Shown here: positions 18,681-26,914 of the stretch, piece by piece
Numbering within the stretch: the stretch's first letter is position 1
Layout: every line of letters starts with the position of its first letter
Source: Acinetobacter genomosp. 15BJ
GTDB lineage: Bacteria; Pseudomonadota; Gammaproteobacteria; Pseudomonadales; Moraxellaceae
Assembly (NCBI RefSeq): GCF_000400715.1
Contig: NZ_KE007346.1
Coordinates: forward strand, 62,001 to 126,000
Direction of reading: 5' to 3'
Length of the DNA stretch: 64,000 nt
The notes under the pieces: generated by a model
What the model was told of the DNA's origin: nothing
Databases searched by the model: none
The model's input: only the letters and a program-made list of their open reading frames with translations
Position numbers and translations under genes: made by a program

Positions 18681-19706
18681 TTAAATCTTGTGGTATTGGC
18701 GGTACCAATCGACAAAGTTTTTCACTCCATCGACCACCGAAGTCGCAGGCTTATAATCGACATAGTTTTCTAGCGCAGAGCTATCGGCAAAGGTATCTGG
18801 TACATCACCAGGCTGCAGGGGAAGCAGGTCCAAAATCGCTTCTTTGCCTGCCGCTTTTTCAATCGCCTGAATATATTCAATGAGCTTGACCGTACGGTTG
18901 TTACCAATATTGAAAATTCTAAATGGAGCATTGCTGGTGGAGGGATTTGGATGGTTGCTGTCCCAAGTCTCATCAGGTGTCGCAATCTTGTCGCTGGTAC
19001 GAATAATCCCTTCAACAATATCGTCGATATAGGTGAAGTCACGGGTATGATTGCCATGATTAAACACAGGAATCGGTTTGCCTTCAAAAATGTTCTTGGT
19101 GAACTTAAACAAGGCCATATCTGGACGTGTCCATGGTCCATAGACGGTAAAGAAGCGTAATCCTGTGGTTGGTAATTTAAATAAATGACTGTAGCTATGT
19201 GCCATTAATTCATTGGCGCGTTTGGTTGCGGCATAGAATTGTAGCGGATGATCCACACCGTGTTGTTCGCTAAAAGGCATGGTGGTGTTAGCACCATACA
19301 CACTACTGGTACTTGCATAAGTCAAGTGTGGTGTTGCTGCGTAACGACAAGCTTCCAAAATATTGGTAAATGCAATCAGGTTGCTCTCCACATAGCTATG
19401 TGGATTTTCAAGCGAATAGCGTACGCCTGCCTGTGCGGCCAAATGAATCACACGATCAAAACTATGATCTTGGAAGCATTGATCCACCATGGTTTTATTG
19501 GCGAGATTGTCACGAATCAGAGTGAAACTGCCTGTATCGTTGCGTTCAGCCAGCAGTTGTAATTGCTGAGCACGCGCCTCTTTCAGGGAGGGATCATAAT
19601 AATCGTTAAAATTATCAAAACCGACCACATCATCACCGCGTTCCAGCAGTTTTTTTGCAACACTAAAGCCGATGAATCCAGCAGCACCTGTGACTAGAAC
19701 TTTCAT
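18681..19706 (-). CDS. NAD-dependent UDP-glucuronate 4-epimerase
   Basis: A 341-residue extended short-chain dehydrogenase. The NAD-binding GAAGFIG is at 7-13, the catalytic Ser region at 131-136 (ASTSSVYG) and the YxxxK pair at Y158/K162 (YAATKRAN). The substrate loop [18 protein letters not shown] with ARPDM-type residues is characteristic of UDP-glucuronate 4-epimerases (LpsL/WbnF/Cap1J type), which make UDP-galacturonate. The start overlaps the stop of ugd by 4 bp, so the two enzymes are translationally coupled and probably act in sequence: UDP-Glc to UDP-GlcA to UDP-GalA. Confidence 0.88.
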   Translation of the reverse strand: MKVLVTGAAGFIGFSVAKKLLERGDDVVGFDNFNDYYDPSLKEARAQQLQLLAERNDTGSFTLIRDNLANKTMVDQCFQDHSFDRVIHLAAQAGVRYSLENPHSYVESNLIAFTNILEACRYAATPHLTYASTSSVYGANTTMPFSEQHGVDHPLQFYAATKRANELMAHSYSHLFKLPTTGLRFFTVYGPWTRPDMALFKFTKNIFEGKPIPVFNHGNHTRDFTYIDDIVEGIIRTSDKIATPDETWDSNHPNPSTSNAPFRIFNIGNNRTVKLIEYIQAIEKAAGKEAILDLLPLQPGDVPDTFADSSALENYVDYKPATSVVDGVKNFVDWYRQYHKI

Positions 19707-20872
19707 TCATCGCCTCCAAAAATATCTCGGGTATAAACTTTATCTTGTACATCTAGCAATTCATTGGAGAGGCGATTGGCAATAATCACATCACAAGCTT
19801 GTTTGAACTCATTTAAATCTTGAGTGACTTTAGAGTTAAAAAAGCTGTCTTCATGAAAGGTTGGTTCGTAGATAATGATTTCTAGACCTTTGGCTTTTAA
19901 TCGCTTCATCACGCCTTGAATGGCAGAGGCACGGAAATTATCTGAGCCGCTTTTCATCACCAGACGATAGATTCCTACTGTGCTTGGGTTTCGTGCAAGA
20001 ACTGAATCCGCAATAAAATCTTTACGGGTGCGGTTGGCATCCACAATCGCTTTAATCAGATTGCTTGGCACATTGTTATAGTTGGCCAATAACTGCTTGG
20101 TATCTTTCGGTAGACAATAGCCGCCGTAGCCAAAAGATGGATTATTATAATGACTGCCAATACGAGGATCTAGACAGACACCGTCAATCACTTGTTTGGT
20201 GTCTAGGCCAAAGCTTTGTGCGTAAGTATCCAATTCATTGAAGAAGGCAACCCGCATTGCCAGATAGGTATTGGCGAACAGTTTAATCGCTTCAGCTTCG
20301 GTTGAATGCGTTAGCAAAACAGGAATATTCTGCTTGATCGCACCTTCTACCAGTAAATCTGCAAATTGCTGGGCACGTTCAGACTGTTCTCCAACGATAA
20401 TACGCGACGGGTAGAGATTATCGTGTAAGGCTTTACCTTCACGTAAAAATTCAGGTGAGAAAATAATGTTTTCAGTCTGGTATTTATTTTTGACTTGCTC
20501 GGTGAAACCCACAGGAACTGTAGATTTGACGATCATGGTCGCATTGGGGTTAATAGCCAGTACATCCTGAATGACGCTTTCTACACTTTGGGTATTAAAG
20601 TAATTGGTTTGGGGGTCATAGTCGGTTGGGGTGGCAATAATAATAAAATCAGCATTTTGAAAAGCCTGCTGTTTATCGGTAGTCGCTGTGAAATTGAGAT
20701 TTTTTTCTTTTAAAAAAAGTGAAATATCATGATCCTGAATCGGTGATACTTTGTTGTTCAGTAAATCTACTTTAGTTTGTAGGATATCCAGGGCAATGGT
20801 TTCATGGTGTTGTGCAAATAGCATTGCATTTGACAACCCGACATATCCTGTTCCAGCAATCGCTATTTTCAT
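19703..20872 (-). CDS. ugd: UDP-glucose 6-dehydrogenase
   Basis: A 389-residue UDP-glucose dehydrogenase. The Rossmann motif GTGYVG is at 7-12, the central helix includes [17 protein letters not shown], and the catalytic cysteine C253 lies in [14 protein letters not shown]. It oxidises UDP-Glc twice to UDP-GlcA with NAD. Length fits the short (about 390 residue) Ugd subfamily of Gram-negative capsule loci. It sits upstream of and overlaps the 4-epimerase gene. In A. baumannii ugd normally lies in the capsule (K) locus, so a copy inside the outer-core locus is notable. Confidence 0.92.
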   Translation of the reverse strand: MKIAIAGTGYVGLSNAMLFAQHHETIALDILQTKVDLLNNKVSPIQDHDISLFLKEKNLNFTATTDKQQAFQNADFIIIATPTDYDPQTNYFNTQSVESVIQDVLAINPNATMIVKSTVPVGFTEQVKNKYQTENIIFSPEFLREGKALHDNLYPSRIIVGEQSERAQQFADLLVEGAIKQNIPVLLTHSTEAEAIKLFANTYLAMRVAFFNELDTYAQSFGLDTKQVIDGVCLDPRIGSHYNNPSFGYGGYCLPKDTKQLLANYNNVPSNLIKAIVDANRTRKDFIADSVLARNPSTVGIYRLVMKSGSDNFRASAIQGVMKRLKAKGLEIIIYEPTFHEDSFFNSKVTQDLNEFKQACDVIIANRLSNELLDVQDKVYTRDIFGGDE

Positions 20873-20907
20873 AAGTACCTAACAGATTCGACATACATGA
20901 TGGACGG

Positions 20908-21789
20908 CTAATAGGATAACCAGAGTGACCCTAATTTTAAATCCCATTCTACAGGTGTAATCACCATTCGTCCTGCATTCGGAGTGAGAGTGATTTCACT
21001 AAAATACACATGATCTTGAGAGAGTAAGAAATCTACTCGGCTATAACCATAGGTGAAACAGAGTTTTTCTGACAGTTGAATGATATCTTGCAATTGTTTC
21101 GGCGCAGCTAAGGCTGATGGTGAGTTATCTTTAAGATCGACCCGAAATGGCTGCAACTGCCATTGCGTATCATACATATTTGAATAGTCATTGCCCTGAG
21201 CATCTTGGACATCAATTTCTAGATATTCTGGACGGCCTTCAAAACAGTGCACACGACACGTGGTAATGGTGGATTGACTGGCAGGGTCGACATAGAGCTC
21301 TACATATTCTTCAACCAGCACTTTAGGGCAAATATCTTTATAGTGCCATTCACGTTTTCTAAAATACATGTTCATTTTGAGATGATTTTTGATTTTAGCT
21401 GTCGCTGCTTCGACACTAAATTTGCTCTTGTCGCGGCAGACCATGGCGCTGCCACTGTCATGCGTGCATTTTAAAACAAATTGATTGGGTAATTGGTTAA
21501 AATCAATCTCATCAATACATTTATAAATGCCAATCAATGGAACAAAATAGGCATCACCAACCTTTGCTGAAACCAGCTGTCTGACCGCACATTTATCTGC
21601 TAATTTTGTGAACAGGGGACTCCGCTCGAAAATCATTCGGGCAGTGACTTTTTCATTGAAGCTTTTTGGCGAGCAAAAATCAGGGGTATAACCTAATTTG
21701 CAGATAAACCGTTTGGTAAGATACGCTTTATCTGAAACAAATTTAGTTCTAATTATTTTTGCTTGATACTCAAAGTAGTTATAAATCAT
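20908..21789 (-). CDS. TupA-like ATP-grasp protein
   Basis: A 293-residue protein of the TupA-like ATP-grasp family found in polysaccharide clusters. The N-terminal part LTKRFICKLGYTPDFCSPKSFNEKV, the ATP-binding strand FVLKCTHDSGSAMVCRDK (104-121), and the C-terminal VDFLL...YFSEITLTPNAGRM segment are typical. TupA in Bacillus attaches glutamate to glucuronate in teichuronopeptide. Next to ugd and the uronate epimerase, an amide-forming modification of a uronic acid is an attractive inference. The gene runs in the same direction as ugd, 35 bp upstream, and is probably the first gene of that operon. Confidence 0.75.
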   Translation of the reverse strand: MIYNYFEYQAKIIRTKFVSDKAYLTKRFICKLGYTPDFCSPKSFNEKVTARMIFERSPLFTKLADKCAVRQLVSAKVGDAYFVPLIGIYKCIDEIDFNQLPNQFVLKCTHDSGSAMVCRDKSKFSVEAATAKIKNHLKMNMYFRKREWHYKDICPKVLVEEYVELYVDPASQSTITTCRVHCFEGRPEYLEIDVQDAQGNDYSNMYDTQWQLQPFRVDLKDNSPSALAAPKQLQDIIQLSEKLCFTYGYSRVDFLLSQDHVYFSEITLTPNAGRMVITPVEWDLKLGSLWLSY

Positions 21790-22164
21790 CAGTCAAAAGA
21801 TTAAATCCCATCAAAGTAACCTGTAATTATAATAAAAATACCTAAATTCGTCTAATAAAAATGTGGTGGTTTTAGGTGTAAAGTGATTCCAAAAGGTTTG
21901 ATTTTGTTAGGGATTGTCAGGGGTTAAGCTGGGGTTAATAAAGTTACTGAACAAGGTGGAATTATATATCTGCTGATTACCTCATCGATGTTAAAATTTA
22001 AACAATTATAATATATTGATTTATATGGAATGATTGCACAATCAATACTCTCGCTATTACGAAAAGAGACTGACTGTGAATAGATCAGTGGTGTTATCAT
22101 ATGCTCCTAGATTAAACATGTTTAGCTGTATTTTCGGGCTTTCGGATCGTTTAAGAGTGAATTG
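21790..22164. other. Divergent promoter region inside the outer-core locus
   Basis: 375 bp of AT-rich DNA without a gene, between the divergent TupA-like and Stealth genes. It should carry the promoters of both transcription units. I see no conserved operator or JUMPstart-like element. Confidence 0.5.
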
Positions 22165-23163
22165 ATGAGTGAAATGATGCAACCGGTTGATGTGGTGATT
22201 GCTTGGGTAGATGGCAATGATCCGAAGTTAAAACAGAAGCGCATGCAGTATCAGGGCAAAGTACAAGCTTCTGATGCCGTCAGTGATACCCGTTTTGCGA
22301 GTAACCATGAAATTTATTATAACGTTGCATCTATTTTAAAATATGTTCCATTTTGTCGACATATCTATATTGTGACAGATGGTCAGCAACCGCAATGGAT
22401 TGATGACTTTGTTCAGGATGGAATTTGTGAGGCAGGTAAAATTCGGATTGTTGATCATCGTGAAATCTTTACGGGTTATGAGCAATACTTACCTACTTTC
22501 AATACACGTTCGATTGAAACCATGCTCTGGAATATTCAAGGCGTATCTGATTACTTTTTCTATTTGAATGATGATTTCTTTTTTAACGCGCCTGCGCAAT
22601 TAGAGGATATTCTGATTGATCAAAAAATGGTGATTTACGGGCATTGGCAGAGCAGTTTTGTGCTCAAGGCCAAGCTTTGGTATCGTCAGATTTTAAATCA
22701 ATATTTTTCCAAGCCGATACAACCTAAACATATGATTGCACAAATGTTGGGGGCGGATATGCTTGGATTTAAAAAGTTTTTTGAGATTCACCATTATCCG
22801 CATGTAGTTGACCGTAAAATATTACAAGACTATTTACTTGCTCATCCTAAATTTTTAGAAAAACAGATTCAGTATAAGTTCCGCAGTGTAGAGCAAATCA
22901 ACCCGATTTCATTGATGAATCATTTGAAAATTCAAAAGGATGAGGCCTTGTTAAAGCCTGATCTTGAAATTGCTTATTTGAAAAATGAAAGCAGTTTAAG
23001 TAGCTTCTTACAAAGCTTGGGTAATGAACAGATTAAATATGGGTGTATGCAAAGTCTGGATCAATTGAGTAATACAGCAGCTACAGAAATTTATGCAGCT
23101 TTAAATCAAAAATTGGCAGGCTATATACCGAAAGTTTTATTGGCTGAAACGGCCAAAGGATAA
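22165..23163 (+). CDS. Stealth-family sugar-phosphate transferase
   Basis: A 332-residue protein of the Stealth family, which transfers hexose-1-phosphate from nucleotide sugars to make phosphodiester-linked glycans (SacB, CpsY, and human GNPTAB). Stealth CR1 is clear at 8-22 (VDVVIAWVDGNDPKL). CR2 begins at 42 (DTRFASNHEIYYNVASI) and contains HIYIVTDGQQPQW and YLNDDFFF (133-140), which holds the metal-binding acidic pair. The ATG at 22165 was preferred to the TTG before it. It is followed at once by a GT25 gene, start next to stop. It predicts a phosphodiester link in the glycan, as an inference. Confidence 0.88.
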   Translation: MSEMMQPVDVVIAWVDGNDPKLKQKRMQYQGKVQASDAVSDTRFASNHEIYYNVASILKYVPFCRHIYIVTDGQQPQWIDDFVQDGICEAGKIRIVDHREIFTGYEQYLPTFNTRSIETMLWNIQGVSDYFFYLNDDFFFNAPAQLEDILIDQKMVIYGHWQSSFVLKAKLWYRQILNQYFSKPIQPKHMIAQMLGADMLGFKKFFEIHHYPHVVDRKILQDYLLAHPKFLEKQIQYKFRSVEQINPISLMNHLKIQKDEALLKPDLEIAYLKNESSLSSFLQSLGNEQIKYGCMQSLDQLSNTAATEIYAALNQKLAGYIPKVLLAETAKG

Positions 23164-23925
23164 ATGATGAAAGTTGAAACTTATCTAATTAACCTTGATG
23201 GCAGTGATCAGCGTCTAGCCAGTGCGACCGCACAATTACAGCAACAGGAATGGCCATTTACCCGTTTTTCGGCCTATGATGGGCGTGGTAAGGCCTTATC
23301 TGAGTTTAAGCAATATGATGATGCAGAAGCTCAACGAATTTTAGGTCGTAGTCTTATTAGTTCAGAGCTGGGATGTTATCTGAGCCATTATGGTTGTGCT
23401 GAAAAGTTTCTTGAAAGCGACGCCGATTATTTGGTGGTGTTAGAAGATGATATTCAGGTTCTGCCTAACTTTAAACACAACCTTGAGTCGCTCCTCAATT
23501 ATCTGGATGAGCATAAAGAGCTGGATTGGTATGTCGTAAATATGGCGGCGAAAAAGAAAAAACTCGCCAAAGATATTGTACAGATGGATCATTATAACCT
23601 TTGGCATGCGTATTATTTCCCTATCCGTGGGGTTGGGTTGCTTTGGTCTCGTAAAGGGGCGGAACAGTTTGTAAAACTTGGCAAACAAATACATGTGCCT
23701 GTCGATATCTTTTTCCAAGGCTGGCTCAGCAAGAATGGAAAAGGCCTAGGCGTTTGGCAGCCTTTTGTTAAACCTGCTGGATTGGACAGTGATATTTTGG
23801 GTACAGTTGCAACACAGGGTATTCAGCGTAAAGACTTGGAAAAGCGCGATTCGTCTCATGGTTTAAAGAAACAGAAACGAATGTGGCGTGACCGTTTTTA
23901 TGCTTTTAAGCATCTTTACTTTTAA
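23164..23925 (+). CDS. Glycosyltransferase family 25 protein
   Basis: A 253-residue GT25 (LPS biosynthesis/LgtB-Lex2B-like) enzyme. The N-terminal YLINLDGSDQR, the SSELGCYLSHYGCAEKF block (66-82) and the VVLEDDIQV motif (EDD at 94-96) define the family. GT25 enzymes usually add galactose to lipooligosaccharide. It starts directly at the Stealth stop codon, so translation is coupled; either of two adjacent ATGs may be used. It is the most divergent of four GT25 proteins in this locus. Confidence 0.85.
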   Translation: MMKVETYLINLDGSDQRLASATAQLQQQEWPFTRFSAYDGRGKALSEFKQYDDAEAQRILGRSLISSELGCYLSHYGCAEKFLESDADYLVVLEDDIQVLPNFKHNLESLLNYLDEHKELDWYVVNMAAKKKKLAKDIVQMDHYNLWHAYYFPIRGVGLLWSRKGAEQFVKLGKQIHVPVDIFFQGWLSKNGKGLGVWQPFVKPAGLDSDILGTVATQGIQRKDLEKRDSSHGLKKQKRMWRDRFYAFKHLYF

Positions 23926-23994
23926 TTAAATATTCTGGGCAAATCACTTGAGTAAAAAGCTGAGGTGATTTGAAGATATGGCTGAGTGATCTGT

Positions 23995-24906
23995 ATGAAA
24001 ATATTTAAAAAAATATTCTATCTCTTAAAGTTCTATACGATGTATTCGAACAAAAAGAGAGGGATTAATGAAGCCATAGACAATGAAGCAGATCTGATTG
24101 TACTTAATCCGATTGTGCAGAATGCGGTAATTCCTAAAAAAATCTGGATGTATTGGGAAGGACCACTGGCTGGGTTTGTGGAAAAATGTGTTGAGCAAGT
24201 TAAAAAGACCAATCCAGACTATGAGGTTCATTTTCTCACACCAGACACAGTGAAAAACTTTTGTAATATTGATTTTGGTCGTTTCCCAAAGGCAACACCA
24301 CAACAAAAGGCCGATTTGCTCCGTTTTGAGTTGATTTATCAGCATGGAGGAATTTGGTTAGATGCAAGCATCCTTGTTTATGAAAGCTTAGACTGGATTC
24401 AGGAACTGATTACGAAAAATCATAGCAACAGCTTTGCCTATTATCGCGCCAAGAACACAATGCTTAAAGATTTTCCCGTCTTAGAGAATTGGTTATTGGC
24501 TAGCACAGAGAAAAATATTTTCTTTAAAGAATGGTTTGATGAACTAGCGAAGGCGATTGAAATGACGCCTAAAGCCTATCTACAGCAGCTTAGGGAAACT
24601 GAGCCACATTATCAGGATTTGTTTCAACAGATTGGTCGTTTGGAATATCTGGTTGCCTATGTGGCGTGTCAGAAGGTGATGCGTCGTCATTTGCCGAGTA
24701 TGAGCTTAATCAATTGTGATAAAAATGCCTTGTTTTTCCAAGTGAAGCATCAATGGGTGAAAGAAAAAGTGTTGATTGATATGGCGATCAATTACCCACC
24801 TCAGGAAATGCCACGGCTGATCAAGCTTGCAGGCAAAGAAAGAAAAACATTGAGTCATTATTATGAAAAAGGCATGTATCTAGAAGATTCATTGATTGAT
24901 CTTTAA
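23995..24906 (+). CDS. Capsular polysaccharide synthesis-type glycosyltransferase (GT32-like)
   Basis: A 303-residue GT-A enzyme. An N-terminal hydrophobic patch precedes VIPKKIWMYWEGP (45-57), KADLLRFELIYQHGGIWLDAS (106-125) and a C-terminal helix bundle. The IPKKIWxxW and HGGxWLD signatures match the glycosyltransferase sugar-binding DxD family that includes capsular synthesis proteins. The usual DxD second aspartate is Ser here (LDAS), as in many bacterial members. An upstream GTG (23986) is possible, but the ATG at 23995 is favoured. It ends 4 bp before the convergent neighbour's stop. Confidence 0.8.
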   Translation: MKIFKKIFYLLKFYTMYSNKKRGINEAIDNEADLIVLNPIVQNAVIPKKIWMYWEGPLAGFVEKCVEQVKKTNPDYEVHFLTPDTVKNFCNIDFGRFPKATPQQKADLLRFELIYQHGGIWLDASILVYESLDWIQELITKNHSNSFAYYRAKNTMLKDFPVLENWLLASTEKNIFFKEWFDELAKAIEMTPKAYLQQLRETEPHYQDLFQQIGRLEYLVAYVACQKVMRRHLPSMSLINCDKNALFFQVKHQWVKEKVLIDMAINYPPQEMPRLIKLAGKERKTLSHYYEKGMYLEDSLIDL

Positions 24907-24910
24907 AACA

Positions 24911-25819
24911 TCATTTTGAAGTTTCAAGTAGTGAGTTTGGATCAATTTTCTTAAAGACTTGTACTGCACTGTTTTGAGATAAATTGAAAACCTGAATATG
25001 CTTTTGTTTAAATAAAGTTGCTGCTGCATCCAAAGCTTGGAATACATCATCGACATGATGATTTAAAGTTGTTGGTTGCTGTCCGTCAATACTTTCATAA
25101 AAACGCGGCTGAGAAAAATTATTCATGTCTAAACCCGCGATATAAATTTCTCTATAACCCAGCGTATAGAGAATCTGAAGAGCGACATAAGCCACGGTGA
25201 AATAGTCAAATGTCCCTTTATAGACATCGAGTGAGAAACCGATGCCTTTGTGAATAAAGAAGTCAGTTTCATTTTGATCGACATGCCTAGCATGCTCTAG
25301 AAACGTTTCGATTTGGCCATCGGTAATTGTTTCAATGGTTTTGATCTGGCAGTGAATATCTTCAATTCGAACGTGTCTTAAAATCAGGTCTAGGCAACGT
25401 GGTGTGGTGTAAAACGTGCAATCGCTATCTAAGACTTTTTGGACCAGATCGAAGCGGCAGTCCACAAAATTATGGTCAATAATCACATAACTGGAAAATG
25501 AAATTGAATCAAATGCGATGGCACCGTTCACACCGATATAGTCTCTATCCTGTTGATGTAAAATTTCTGGATTTAGTTGCTGAATAGAGGGACCTGTCGC
25601 CACCAGCATGCACTTTTTATGAGAAATTTGTGGTGGAATGAGATTATTGGAAACCAGTTTTTTCTTAAAATAAATTTTCTCGATACGATTTTGTGAATCT
25701 CGCTCAACGCTATAAAGTGGCCAATAACGACGGTTGTGTTTTGCTGCTTTAGGGAAGAAAAGCTTATAAATCAATTTATAGATACTTCTAGAAATACGAT
25801 CTGAAAAGAAGTGCACCAT
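24911..25819 (-). CDS. Putative glycosyltransferase with GPS and GLD motifs (MAF/DUF115 or GT42-like)
   Basis: A 302-residue protein. After an N-terminal amphipathic stretch (8-25) comes the nucleotide-binding-like VATGPSIQQL (73-82), GVNGAIAF (96-103), and GYREIYIAGLDM (221-232). This GxGPS plus EIYxxGxD arrangement is shared by MAF/DUF115 nonulosonate transferases and CstII-type sialyltransferases (GT42), both of which use CMP-linked acidic sugars. I cannot choose between them by eye. No CMP-sugar synthesis genes are in the window. It is transcribed convergently with the GT32-like gene. Confidence 0.5.
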   Translation of the reverse strand: MVHFFSDRISRSIYKLIYKLFFPKAAKHNRRYWPLYSVERDSQNRIEKIYFKKKLVSNNLIPPQISHKKCMLVATGPSIQQLNPEILHQQDRDYIGVNGAIAFDSISFSSYVIIDHNFVDCRFDLVQKVLDSDCTFYTTPRCLDLILRHVRIEDIHCQIKTIETITDGQIETFLEHARHVDQNETDFFIHKGIGFSLDVYKGTFDYFTVAYVALQILYTLGYREIYIAGLDMNNFSQPRFYESIDGQQPTTLNHHVDDVFQALDAAATLFKQKHIQVFNLSQNSAVQVFKKIDPNSLLETSK

Positions 25820-25852
25820 TTAAAAACTCATTTATAAATCATTGAGACGAAT

Positions 25853-25887
25853 GAAACTAGATAACTTGGTTTAGGCCATCTAGTTTC
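25853..25887. repeat. Inverted repeat with perfect 10-bp arms
   Basis: GAAACTAGAT / ATCTAGTTTC separated by 15 nt, between two same-direction genes of the outer-core locus. There is no T-run beside it on either strand, so it is not a standard terminator. Confidence 0.55.
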
Positions 25888-25896
25888 GATTGAATA

Positions 25897-26799
25897 TTAG
25901 TCGTCTAAAGAAAAACTTTTCTTTTTCAATTTGGCTTTTAGGCTATGTAAAGAACGAGCAAACCAATTTTTATCTTCTGGGCGAGTTACTTTGTTGCCGC
26001 GATAATGAATTTGAGTCGCTTTAGAAAAATCACCAAAGGGCTCAATACGATAGTTCTCTGGGCGATAACCTGCTGCAATGGCTTCTTGATAATATTGGTC
26101 GAACAGTTCAGTCAGATCTTCACGTGGATGCGGCATGATTTTACCGTCGAACCAGTGTTTTTGTCCCTCAGCCTCTAGCCGTGGTAAGGAATATTTATGG
26201 CTGAATTGTGTGCCCATATCTGAATAATGCAAGATTTTGATTTGATCAGCAGCGAAACCTTCACCATCAATATTATTATAGGAGTCTTGATAGGGTTGAA
26301 CTAACTTGGGTTGATCTTTTAAAAGCTGCATCAACTTTTTATGGCTTTCAGGATCAGCTTGAATATCCTTTAATGAAGGAAGGTATGCTTTGGCTTTTTC
26401 ACAATCCCAAACACAAGTACACAGTCTGGCTGAGTTTTTACCGCCTTTGGCAATCACGATTGCATCATCTTTTTTAGGATGTGCCCATAACTCCGCGATG
26501 TCACATAACACCACAACATCCGCATCCATATAAATGGCACGGCCTTCAAAATTACATGACTCAGGGATTGCCCATCTAAAGCCTGAGAAAGGAGTCGCCC
26601 AATGCTCAGTATGCCAACCTTGGTCTGTTTGTTGATTGGTATACCATGGACTATTTTGATCGTGGCTAAGCTGCATCCATACAATTTCAACAGGATGTTT
26701 GGTATGCTTGCGGACACTATAGTCCAGAACCATCATTTGTTCTAAGTCGCAGTTATTAGGATCGCAACCAACAAAAATTTTAATTGTGGAGTTAGTCAT
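25897..26799 (-). CDS. GT8-like glycosyltransferase
   Basis: A 300-residue GT-A transferase. IKIFVGCDPNNCDLEQMMVLDYSVRK-type start with the VGCDP donor strand, the metal-binding MDADVVVL (91-98), and a C-terminal ATQIHYRGNKV segment containing the conserved His. The pattern resembles glycosyltransferases found in LOS core loci. It is the upstream partner of the GPS/GLD protein gene and divergent from the HAD gene, with a 115-bp promoter region between them. Donor unknown. Confidence 0.75.
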   Translation of the reverse strand: MTNSTIKIFVGCDPNNCDLEQMMVLDYSVRKHTKHPVEIVWMQLSHDQNSPWYTNQQTDQGWHTEHWATPFSGFRWAIPESCNFEGRAIYMDADVVVLCDIAELWAHPKKDDAIVIAKGGKNSARLCTCVWDCEKAKAYLPSLKDIQADPESHKKLMQLLKDQPKLVQPYQDSYNNIDGEGFAADQIKILHYSDMGTQFSHKYSLPRLEAEGQKHWFDGKIMPHPREDLTELFDQYYQEAIAAGYRPENYRIEPFGDFSKATQIHYRGNKVTRPEDKNWFARSLHSLKAKLKKKSFSLDD

Positions 26800-26914
26800 T
26801 CCTAGCTTCCATTTTTAAGGCTTTATTCATAATTATAGTCTAAAAAGAGAGGCTTTTTTTGAAATATTTCCCTACTTCTAGTTATATTGTAAAGTGATTA
26901 TGTGAGGCAATGTA

